Under the pieces are notes generated by a model. That model made no database searches. It was not told where the DNA came from and saw only the letters and a list, made by a program, of their open reading frames with translations. A stretch of 47,732 nucleotides of DNA from positions 1 to 47,732 of the forward strand of contig JACPHN010000064.1 of NCBI GenBank assembly GCA_016188575.1, in the 5' to 3' direction. This stretch comes from Candidatus Schekmanbacteria bacterium. GTDB lineage: Bacteria; CSSED10-310; JACPHN01. Of this stretch, positions 9,245-16,132 are shown piece after piece (positions within the stretch are counted from its first letter, which is position 1; every line of letters starts with the position of its first letter). The position numbers and the translations under genes are program-made.

Positions 9245-9307
9245 CGTCAGGGGCTTTTCCTGCCGCTAGCAGTCGAAGCGGCGGGGAGCTCGAGACGTGC
9301 CACCACC

Positions 9308-9336
9308 TTGACATCCCGCGCCATCGGCAGCACGCT
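9308..9336 (+). promoter_or_regulatory. Possible promoter for the membrane metalloprotease-like gene
   Basis: A perfect TTGACA at 9308-9313 stands 17 bases before a poor -10 (CACGCT). It is the only -35 match in the 279-base gap before the gene at 9431, so it is offered with low confidence. Confidence 0.3.
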
Positions 9337-9430
9337 AGCGGCCGCAGGCCGCGGAAACTCGGCCGGCGCTCAGAGGTTAACACCGGTCAGGTCTCCTGCC
9401 CCATGAACCGCCGTCGTGAGGGATCGTGAA

Positions 9431-10126
9431 ATGAGTTGGAAGCGTCTTCTCGTCAAGTGGCTGCTCATTCTTTCGATCTTTCCGCTCACGACCTTTTATC
9501 ATGAGTGCCTCCACGGCATCGCCGCCGAGCTCACGGGCGGCACCTGGGAAGGGCTCACTTTGAACTTTTACGACTGGCACTACTATGCCGCCAAACCGTT
9601 CGAGCTGCTGACGCTCGGTTTCATCCAGATCGAAAAAATCGCGCCCCCGGACGGACCGTATGCCGCCGGGTTCGCGCGTATTCTCGGTGGGCGCCTGACC
9701 CATCTGGTCAGTGCCGCAGCGCCGAATTTCGCATTCGCGTTTCTTGGCGCGTACCTCCTGCTGGGCTGGCTGCCTTCCCGCTGGGACGCCTCCGTGGGAA
9801 AGGTCAAACAGCTCGCCGAGAAAGTGTGCAGCTCCGCGGTCGGTGCGTATCTGATCTATCAACCGTACGAATATGGGAAGATCACGCTGACCTCGAGTGC
9901 GCTGGCGCCGGGAAACGACTTCGGTCTCATTATCCACTTTCTGGGGCTCGCGGGACAGAACCCCTCGCCATTGCAGGCCATGCTCGGCTGGATCCTCTGC
10001 GTCGGCGCCGCGCTAGCCGCCGCGTTTGGCACGCACACGATCGCGGGTCGCTTGATCGGGTGGCGGGCGCGCCGCGTGGCGACGCGGCAAACGAGCGCCC
10101 GGAAGCGGGCCCCTGCAGCGCCGTGA
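9431..10126 (+). CDS. Integral membrane protein with HExxH motif (M50/site-2-protease-like)
   Basis: 231 residues with about four to five hydrophobic segments (KWLLILSIFPLTTFYH, FAFAFLGAYLLLGWL, DFGLIIHFLGLAG, MLGWILCVGAALAAAFG). H24-E-C-L-H28 at the end of the first segment matches the zinc-protease HExxH. A later segment, LGGRLTHLVSAAAPNFAFAF, resembles the small-residue/Pro-Asn region of M50 intramembrane proteases. The third metal ligand is not obvious, so protease activity is an inference. The ATG at 9431 is chosen over an in-frame GTG at 9416 because GAGG lies 9 bases upstream. It stands alone between a terminator and a kinase gene. The C-terminus is basic and cytoplasmic by the positive-inside rule. 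Confidence 0.7.
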   Translation: MSWKRLLVKWLLILSIFPLTTFYHECLHGIAAELTGGTWEGLTLNFYDWHYYAAKPFELLTLGFIQIEKIAPPDGPYAAGFARILGGRLTHLVSAAAPNFAFAFLGAYLLLGWLPSRWDASVGKVKQLAEKVCSSAVGAYLIYQPYEYGKITLTSSALAPGNDFGLIIHFLGLAGQNPSPLQAMLGWILCVGAALAAAFGTHTIAGRLIGWRARRVATRQTSARKRAPAAP

Positions 10127-10451
10127 GCAGCGCCGCGCTTGACACTCGGCCGGGCCGCTTGTACTCTAGCGATAGTTCGCGGGCGGCCGCTCAGGGCGAT
10201 CAGCAACGCGAATTGCTTCAAACCGCGGAGCCGGGCCTCGATGACATTCGGCAACGCTTCCCACGCAGGGATCGTGCCTGTGCTCTCGCGCCGCACAGCG
10301 GCGCGGCGGCTCGGGCAAGCGGTACTTCCTTCGCGCTCCGCTGCCGCCGCCATCAGCGCCATGTTCACTTCAAACCCTTTCTCGCAGACGGCTCGCCGCG
10401 GCCGCGCCCGCACCCGTGGGACGAGCCCGGTCCCCGTAGCGAAGCAGCGCC
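10127..10451 (+). other. 325-base region upstream of the DUF4388 kinase gene
   Basis: No convincing gene. A promoter-like site lies at 10139-10167, which would give an untranslated leader of about 280 bases. Short open frames here have no ribosome sites and protein-unlike composition. I recognise no riboswitch fold. Confidence 0.4.
10139..10167 (+). promoter_or_regulatory. Sigma70-type promoter, probably for the kinase gene at 10452
   Basis: Perfect TTGACA, 17-base spacer, TACTCT (TA...T conserved). It begins 12 bases after the stop of the membrane protein gene and implies a long leader before the kinase. Confidence 0.45.
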
Positions 10452-12860
10452 ATGAGTAATCGCGACCGCATCGGGCGATATCTGCTCGTCGATGAGATCG
10501 GAATTGGCGGCATGGGTGCCGTCTACCTCGCGTACGACACCATTCTCAAACGCGAGGTGGCGCTGAAAACGATGATGGCGTCACTGATCCGCGATGAGCG
10601 ACTGCGGCGCCGCTTCTTCATCGAGGCCCAGTCGGCCGGGATCCTCCATCACCCCAACGTGGTCACCATCTACGACCTGGGCCACGACGACCACGGCTGT
10701 CCCTACATCGCCATGGAGTTTCTCACCGGCCTGGATCTGGACCAGGTCATCAGCGAGAAGCGCCGCCTCCCGCTGAGCAAGAAGCTCGACATCATCTTGC
10801 AGGTCTGCCGCGGCCTCGCGTACGCGCACGCGAACGGTATCATTCACCGCGACATCAAACCATCCAATGTCCGGATCCTCGACGAGGGTCTGGTCAAGAT
10901 CATGGACTTCGGGATCGCCAAGCTTGACAGCACCGAGGTTACCAACACGGGGTACGTGGTCGGCACCCCGCATTATCTGGCTCCGGAAATTATACGCGGA
11001 CAAAAGGCGGATGCGCGATCCGACGTTTTTTCCGTGGGCGTGCTGCTCTACGAGCTCGTTTCGTTCAAGAAGCCGTTCGACGCCGACAATCCACACGCCA
11101 TCCTCTACCAAATCACCAACGTCGACCCCCAGCCGCTCATCGAGCTGGACAGCTCGATTCCCAAAGCGCTGTCGGACCTCGCCGCCAGGGTGCTCGCCAA
11201 GGACGCCGCCGAACGATATCAGACGTGCGACCACCTTGCCGATCAGCTCCAGCGGGTTTACGCCGCCGCCTATGCCCGGGAATCCCGGATCCTGGCCTCC
11301 CTGCACGCTTCGGAAACCGATATGTCGGGCACTGGACAGGCTTTCGAGCTGAGCACGTCCCTCCGGGAAGCGTTGCGCGATACACCGGCCGAGCCCGACC
11401 TCGCGGACTCCCCCGCCGGGCGGCGTCGCGGGCTGGTCGACGTGAGCGCTACACCGAGCGGCTCCGGCGTGTCCCAGCTCGTCGAAATGCTGCTCGACAA
11501 CCTCCAGCTCTCCATCCCGGATACCAGCAGCACGCGCAATCCGGGCCCGCCGGTGCCTTTTCTGGCGCTCGACGTGCTGGAAGAGATGTGCCGGACTCAC
11601 TACTCGGGCGTGGTGACAGTCAGCCTCGGCAGCAAGAAGAAGAGCTTTGTCGTGCGCCAGGGGTCGCTCATTCTTTGCCAATCCACCGAGCCCGACGATG
11701 ACGTCTGGGCGAGCCTGCTGCGGCGCAATGTGATTTCTGCGACACCGCCGGAGCAGGCATCCTTTCGCAAGGCGTTGTCGATCAGTCTCCTGCAGGGGGA
11801 GCTCAGCCTGGAAGCCTTCAAGTCCGCATACCGTGAAACGCTGGAGTCGGCTTTCCTCGGGCTCTGGGATTGGCCAGGTGCCCTCCTGGAAACTCACCAC
11901 CGCGAAATCGGCAAGACGCCGCTTGTGGTCGTGCCCGCGGCGTCGCTCATTGTGCGCCTGTCCATCGACCGGGTCGACTATGCCACGGTGCGCTCGCCCG
12001 ACAACAGTGGGTTCCTGGTCACGCCGCTCGAGCCCTTCAAGCAGGTGATTTCCACCTTGAGCCTGAAGCCGGAAGAGGGCTACCTTGTGGCGATCATTCA
12101 GTCAGAGTCCGTGAGCTTGCACATTCTGCGCGTGCTGACGGGGCTCTCGGAGGAAACGATCTGCCGGTTCGTGTTCGGGTTGTCGCGCGCGGGAGCGGTC
12201 AAGCTCCAACCGGAGGAATCTCCCGCGGCCCGCATCAGACGCGCCACGCCGATACACGTGCCGCTGCCCGCGGACCTTCCGGTAGATCTGCCCGAAGAGC
12301 TGCCGGCCGAGCCGTCCCGCGCTCGCGCCGCGGGAAACAATCGGGGTTCGGACCCCCCACAATCCATGGGGGGGCCCGCCGCCGGCGGTGGACTGGTCAT
12401 TGTGGATATTGAAAAACAGGACCGCAAGGCCCTCATCCAGAGCCAGCTCGAGGAAGCAGCGGCCCTGCGCAAGCGGGCCGAGGCCAGTCTGGCTGCCGGC
12501 GACTACCAGTCCGCCATCGACTTCTGCAAGCGGGCAACTCGCCTCGTCCCGGATGACGCGGCATTCTACGCGCTGCTGGCCCGAGCTTACGCGGCACATC
12601 CCAAGTCCAAGCGGCATGCGGAGAGGTATTTTCACGAGGCGATCGGCCTGGATCCGTCAAACGTCACGTACCACCTCGAGCTCATTCGCCTGTACTTGCA
12701 AAGCTCGCTGCAAGTAAACGCCCGCACGCATTGCTTGCGCATCCTGCAGATCGAGCCGGGAAATCGCGTCGCCCAGGCGCTGCTCAGGAAGCTCGACGCC
12801 CCGGAAGTGGGGCCGGGCGACTGCTGGTGTACGGGAGCGAATCGCTCCGCGATCGGGTGA
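10452..12860 (+). CDS. Hanks-type Ser/Thr protein kinase with DUF4388-like and TPR regions
   Basis: Signalling kinase of 802 residues, probably cytoplasmic since no membrane helix is visible. Residues ~8-275 are the kinase: glycine loop EIGIGGMG, K39, catalytic HRDIKPSN (D134), MDFG (D152) and an activation segment ending GTPHYLAPE. Residues ~375-560 resemble DUF4388, beginning FLALDVLEEMCRTHYSG with a beta-rich SFVVRQGSLILCQS. This is a module common in deltaproteobacterial regulators. A Pro-rich linker follows, then TPR-type helices at ~665-785 (AGDYQSAIDFCKRATRLVPDD, RYFHEAIGLDPSN). The TPRs suggest docking of partner proteins. It runs convergently into the CsgG-like operon with only 42 bases between stops. 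Confidence 0.92.
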   Translation: MSNRDRIGRYLLVDEIGIGGMGAVYLAYDTILKREVALKTMMASLIRDERLRRRFFIEAQSAGILHHPNVVTIYDLGHDDHGCPYIAMEFLTGLDLDQVISEKRRLPLSKKLDIILQVCRGLAYAHANGIIHRDIKPSNVRILDEGLVKIMDFGIAKLDSTEVTNTGYVVGTPHYLAPEIIRGQKADARSDVFSVGVLLYELVSFKKPFDADNPHAILYQITNVDPQPLIELDSSIPKALSDLAARVLAKDAAERYQTCDHLADQLQRVYAAAYARESRILASLHASETDMSGTGQAFELSTSLREALRDTPAEPDLADSPAGRRRGLVDVSATPSGSGVSQLVEMLLDNLQLSIPDTSSTRNPGPPVPFLALDVLEEMCRTHYSGVVTVSLGSKKKSFVVRQGSLILCQSTEPDDDVWASLLRRNVISATPPEQASFRKALSISLLQGELSLEAFKSAYRETLESAFLGLWDWPGALLETHHREIGKTPLVVVPAASLIVRLSIDRVDYATVRSPDNSGFLVTPLEPFKQVISTLSLKPEEGYLVAIIQSESVSLHILRVLTGLSEETICRFVFGLSRAGAVKLQPEESPAARIRRATPIHVPLPADLPVDLPEELPAEPSRARAAGNNRGSDPPQSMGGPAAGGGLVIVDIEKQDRKALIQSQLEEAAALRKRAEASLAAGDYQSAIDFCKRATRLVPDDAAFYALLARAYAAHPKSKRHAERYFHEAIGLDPSNVTYHLELIRLYLQSSLQVNARTHCLRILQIEPGNRVAQALLRKLDAPEVGPGDCWCTGANRSAIG

Positions 12861-12902
12861 CTCCGCCGGCTTTCGCACGCCGGACGGCTGACGGCGATGC
12901 GC

Positions 12903-13655
12903 TCACGGGGCAATCACGGCCCGTCGCAAGGTCGAGACCGCCTGCTCCACCGCGGCACCGGTTGCGCCTGCGACGCTGCCGGGGTCCAGGCCGCCCAATC
13001 TTTGGAGCGCCGCGGCGGCGCTCGCCCCGAGCTCCAAGTCCACCTCACCCATGCCCATGGCCGCGCCAGCGCGCCCGGAGCTTCGCTCGACGATGCGCAC
13101 CTGGATGCGCACCCTGGTCGCGAGCCGGACGCCGCCGGAAATCCCAGTTACGGTTTCTGCTCGCTGCGTCACGACATCAACGATTTCCCCATACACGAGG
13201 TAGGCCACCGCGGCGGCCGGAGCGTCGGTATTCTCCTGACCTGTAGCTCCGCCCGCCCCCCGCGCGAGCTGTTCCTGAACCCGCTCCGTAACGTCGGCCT
13301 TTTCTTCCACCAGCCGGAACAGACCACTGCCATACAGCGCTTCGACCACGCGCTCCGCCACCCCGAAACCGACTTGCGGCTCGACCAGACCCGGATACGC
13401 GGCAAGAACCGCCGCCGAAATCCCGAGCTCCACAACGTAGGCGCGCACGGGAAGATCCTCCCTCCGCAGCGTCAGACGGTCCGCGTAACCGTCCTCTTGT
13501 CTCCATGGCATCTCTGCTTCCGGGGGTCGGGCCACCGTCCCCGCGCAGCCGAGGCCGAGCACCACCTGCGAGCAGCAGCCGACGCCGACAAGCAGAAGCG
13601 CGAGCGGGCCCCGATTGGCACGAGCCGGAGGCTGCAGCCCACTGTTACCTCCCAT
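12903..13655 (-). CDS. CsgG-like exported lipoprotein, third copy
   Basis: 250 residues. The ATG at 13655 follows GGAGGAGG and overlaps the end of the previous gene by 11 bases. The N-terminus is basic, then hydrophobic, ending VLGLGCAG, a lipobox-like site that predicts lipidation. The mature part shares the first copy's pattern almost phrase by phrase: AAYPGLVEPQVGFGVAERVVEAL, then GLFRLVEEKADVTERVQEQL, then YLVYGEIVDV and a VRIQVRIVERSSG strand. This is the CsgG/LpoB-type alpha-beta fold, in which a leading strand precedes a helix carrying the variable-protein motif and a G-F-x-V-E-E strand. In CsgG such proteins form an outer-membrane export pore. Whether this one does is unknown, and TolB-N or LpoB-like proteins have related folds. 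It is the last gene of the operon. Confidence 0.68.
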   Translation of the reverse strand: MGGNSGLQPPARANRGPLALLLVGVGCCSQVVLGLGCAGTVARPPEAEMPWRQEDGYADRLTLRREDLPVRAYVVELGISAAVLAAYPGLVEPQVGFGVAERVVEALYGSGLFRLVEEKADVTERVQEQLARGAGGATGQENTDAPAAAVAYLVYGEIVDVVTQRAETVTGISGGVRLATRVRIQVRIVERSSGRAGAAMGMGEVDLELGASAAAALQRLGGLDPGSVAGATGAAVEQAVSTLRRAVIAP

Positions 13656-14382
13656 ACGCCTCCTCCCACTCCGGCATTAGCGCGTTAAAGGCGGCCACGA
13701 GCGCCTTGTCGACCGCCTGAGCCGGACCGGCTTCATCGAACGCGACCTCGTTACCGCGATACTCGACCCCCACCCCGTATACGGTCGTCGAGCTTTTTCC
13801 CTCGCCGGGCTTGCAAAGCTGCAGACGATCTGCCCCATGCGCGCAAACCGTCAGCGCGACGCGGTAGCTCCACCGCCGCGCGCTGAAAAAACCCGATACC
13901 TGATCCTGTGTCACGCCCACGTACTCCAGCGTCCCGGCAATGACCCAGTCCGCCGTCGTGGATACCCGCAGGCGCTCGATCTGCTCGAGCGACTCCGCGC
14001 TGGCCTCCGTAAGCCAGTAGCCGGCAGCAGCCTCCTGAATGGACGCCGCCAGCGTTTTCTCCTCGACGAGCGAAAAGGCGCCGCTGTCGTGGACAAACTG
14101 TGCCAGCCGGCCCCGAATACCCATGCCGAGGCGGGCTTCTCGCCACTCGGGGGCATCCACGCGACTGCGCAGACCGAGGACAACGGCGCGCGGAGCCGTC
14201 TTCGGCCCGGCGCCGCCCGGTTCGCCCGCGGCCGGCTGGGCTCCGGCGCCGCTCCTGATCCCGAGGCCGCAGACCACGGCCAGAGCGGCGATTGCCAGGC
14301 AGCGCCCACCGACATGGTTCCAGGCGCACCCGGCGCTACCAGCGTGTGCTCGTCCCAAATGTAATTGCCGTGCTCTTGACAT
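13645..14382 (-). CDS. CsgG-like exported protein, second copy
   Basis: 245 residues. The signal peptide is RCLAIAALAVVCGLGIRSGAGA, cleaved before QPAAG, with no lipobox cysteine, so it is probably periplasmic. The mature part begins with a strand (RAVVLGLRSRV). It continues ARLGMGIRGRLAQFVHDSGAFSLVEEK, the same helix plus G-F-x-L-V-E-E element as in the two neighbouring paralogues, then ADWVIAGTLEYVGV, equivalent to their YVIYGEVYGF. The ATG at 14382 lies 47 bases inside the upstream barrel gene and has no clear ribosome site, so the true start may be a nearby TTG. Overlaps with both neighbours indicate translational coupling. Function is inferred from the family only. Confidence 0.65.
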   Translation of the reverse strand: MSRARQLHLGRAHAGSAGCAWNHVGGRCLAIAALAVVCGLGIRSGAGAQPAAGEPGGAGPKTAPRAVVLGLRSRVDAPEWREARLGMGIRGRLAQFVHDSGAFSLVEEKTLAASIQEAAAGYWLTEASAESLEQIERLRVSTTADWVIAGTLEYVGVTQDQVSGFFSARRWSYRVALTVCAHGADRLQLCKPGEGKSSTTVYGVGVEYRGNEVAFDEAGPAQAVDKALVAAFNALMPEWEEAYGR

Positions 14383-15424
14383 CTTGAAGTCCGAAGAGTC
14401 CGCGCGCGCCCAGTGCCAGGGCGAACCGCGGACTGATGTAGAAGCTGAAAATGCTCCCGACCGTGTAGAACACATCGGAAAAACTGTCGGGCCTGAGCAC
14501 CTTGACGCCGTACACGTCGAAATCGACCGCGAAGCGGTCGGCGAATGGCACGCCGAAGGCCGCGCCGGCTCCGACCGAGGCGGTATCCTCATCCTTGCCG
14601 TAGCTCGCCTGACCGACGACCCCGCCGCTCAGCGCCATGCCATTTGCAAAAAACTTGTTGACATACACCTTGGCATTGCCGCCGAGCAGTGTGGAGTCGA
14701 AGGTGACCGCATCGAGGTGCGTTACCGCCAATCCCAATGTCCATCGCACGATCCGCTCGCGGCCGATCGTATGGCCGAAGAGCATGTTGAGGTTGGACAG
14801 CGACGTCTTGTCCGATGCGCCATCGGGCTCCGCCTGCTGGTGGCTGAGGTTGAACCCGAACAGACCGCCGCCTTCGCTCTGCCGCACCCAGTTGAAGCGC
14901 GCCCCCAGGGTCGTGCCGTCAATGGTCCCGGCCCCGAGCTTGGTGTAATCGAGCGACCAGCTTTCCCGTTCGAGGTTGGTCGTCATCGTCGAGAACTGGT
15001 AGGCTCGCCGCTTCTTGGCCGCCTGCACGCCGGGTTTGACCTCCTCCTCTCCCTCTTCTTCGTCGCCTGCTTCCTCCGCCTCGAGGTCCCGCCGCAGCAG
15101 GCGGGGCGCCGCACCCTGGCGGATCTCGCCCGCGAAGATGTTGTAGGAGCCGATGAAGGTCGGCGCGAGCGTCGAGGTGGCCAGCGGATCGTTCAGCGCC
15201 CGGTCCGGACAGGCGTCGGGCCAGCGCCCGACCTCCTCACAGTTGTCGTCCAGAGCGTCCCAGCATTCCTCCCCGGCCTGGCTGACGCCGTGGCAGTGCC
15301 ACCCGAGCTTGCCTGCTCCGCAGCTTTCGCCGATGCAGTAGTCGCCGTGAGCCGTCCCGGCGAGCAGCGCGAACATTCCGCAGATGACTCCAATTCTCAT
15401 CGGGAAGCGATCGAAGTTCCTCAT
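14336..15424 (-). CDS. Putative outer-membrane beta-barrel protein of the CsgG-like operon
   Basis: 362 residues with a signal peptide (RIGVICGMFALLAGTAHG). A Cys-rich segment follows (DYC...ESC...HCHG...EECW...DNC...ACP), then an acidic/basic linker (EEAGDEEEGEEEVKP). From ~145 to the end come alternating amphipathic strands (SWSLDYTKLGAGTIDGTTLGARFNWV, GGLFGFNLSHQQ, RWTLGLAVTHLDAV, FFANGMALSGGVVGQASYG). The chain ends in an aromatic residue (TSTRW), the signature expected for Bam-dependent barrels. An AAGGA ribosome site lies 6 bases before the ATG, which overlaps the upstream stop (ATGA). It sits among three CsgG-like genes, so it may form the outer-membrane part of the same assembly; that is inference. 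Confidence 0.65.
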   Translation of the reverse strand: MRNFDRFPMRIGVICGMFALLAGTAHGDYCIGESCGAGKLGWHCHGVSQAGEECWDALDDNCEEVGRWPDACPDRALNDPLATSTLAPTFIGSYNIFAGEIRQGAAPRLLRRDLEAEEAGDEEEGEEEVKPGVQAAKKRRAYQFSTMTTNLERESWSLDYTKLGAGTIDGTTLGARFNWVRQSEGGGLFGFNLSHQQAEPDGASDKTSLSNLNMLFGHTIGRERIVRWTLGLAVTHLDAVTFDSTLLGGNAKVYVNKFFANGMALSGGVVGQASYGKDEDTASVGAGAAFGVPFADRFAVDFDVYGVKVLRPDSFSDVFYTVGSIFSFYISPRFALALGARGLFGLQDVKSTAITFGTSTRW

Positions 15425-16116
15425 TGGTTATCCTTCTCCAGTTTCTGGGAAAATCGCTCCAGCAGTGTGGGCACAGCGGCGTCGAGCGCGCGAACGGTCG
15501 CCTGCCCTACGGTGCTCGCAGCAAAATCCGCGGAGCCCGCGCTCACGCCGTCGGCGAGCGCGCCCGTGGCGGTGCCGCGCGCCGAAGCGGGGACGTACTC
15601 GGCGGTCTCCACGTCGATCATGCGAAGCTGGAGCTCGACGCTGGTTTCGCCGCGATCCCCTGCGCCACTCGTCGCGAACCCGTAGACTTCTCCGTAGATC
15701 ACGTAACGAGCGCCGAGGAGCCGCCCGAGCTCGAGGGCGCCTTCGGCCGCAACCGCGCCGCTGGAAGCGAGCCACTGCCGCTGCAGCACATCTTCGACTA
15801 CCTCGGGCTTTTCCTCCACGAAGCGAAACCAGCCCGTCTCGTAGAGCGCGTCCACGATCGCGTTATGCACGCCAAAACCAACCTGCCGCTCCGTGAGCCG
15901 CGGATAGCGAGCCGCGGCCTGCGCGGTCAGGCCCAGGGGCAGCACGGCCACCGGAATCGGGTCACCGCGGCGCGCGGGATACTGCGGGCGCGTCCGCGGC
16001 GGAGGTCCCTCGTCGACGGGGTCCACCGTCCGCGTCCGGGTCGGGCATCCCGAGACCCCGGCCAACACGGCCAAAAGAAGCATCGCCGCCACACCCATAC
16101 GCGCTCGTCCACTCAC
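15421..16116 (-). CDS. CsgG-like lipoprotein, first copy
   Basis: 231 residues. The GTG at 16116 has GGAG upstream. A lipoprotein signal ends at LAGVSGC, followed by a Pro/Arg linker. The mature domain opens with the CsgG-like strand PVAVLPLGL and continues YPRLTERQVGFGVHNAIVDAL, then GWFRFVEEKPEVVEDVLQRQ, then GARYVIYGEVYGF and VELQLRMIDVETAEYV, ending in a long amphipathic helix (TVRALDAAVPTLLERF). This matches the CsgG-family layout, although CsgG itself is about 260-280 residues. It starts 16 bases after the stop of the oligopeptidase gene and its stop overlaps the barrel gene start, so all five genes form one transcription unit. LpoB- or TolB-N-like folds are alternatives. Confidence 0.7.
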   Translation of the reverse strand: MSGRARMGVAAMLLLAVLAGVSGCPTRTRTVDPVDEGPPPRTRPQYPARRGDPIPVAVLPLGLTAQAAARYPRLTERQVGFGVHNAIVDALYETGWFRFVEEKPEVVEDVLQRQWLASSGAVAAEGALELGRLLGARYVIYGEVYGFATSGAGDRGETSVELQLRMIDVETAEYVPASARGTATGALADGVSAGSADFAASTVGQATVRALDAAVPTLLERFSQKLEKDNQ

Positions 16117-16132
16117 GATTTCCTACTCCTGT

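Noticed and set aside
10581-11900. A 439-codon minus-strand frame opposite the kinase
   Set aside because: It is fully antisense to a clear kinase gene and shows no domain.
12866-12883. Hairpin CCGGC/GCCGG between two convergent stops, a possible two-way terminator
   Set aside because: The stem is only 5 bp and there is no T run on either side.
14039-15685. A 548-codon plus-strand frame across the CsgG-like operon
   Set aside because: It is antisense to three overlapping genes with signal peptides and family patterns, and has no motif of its own.
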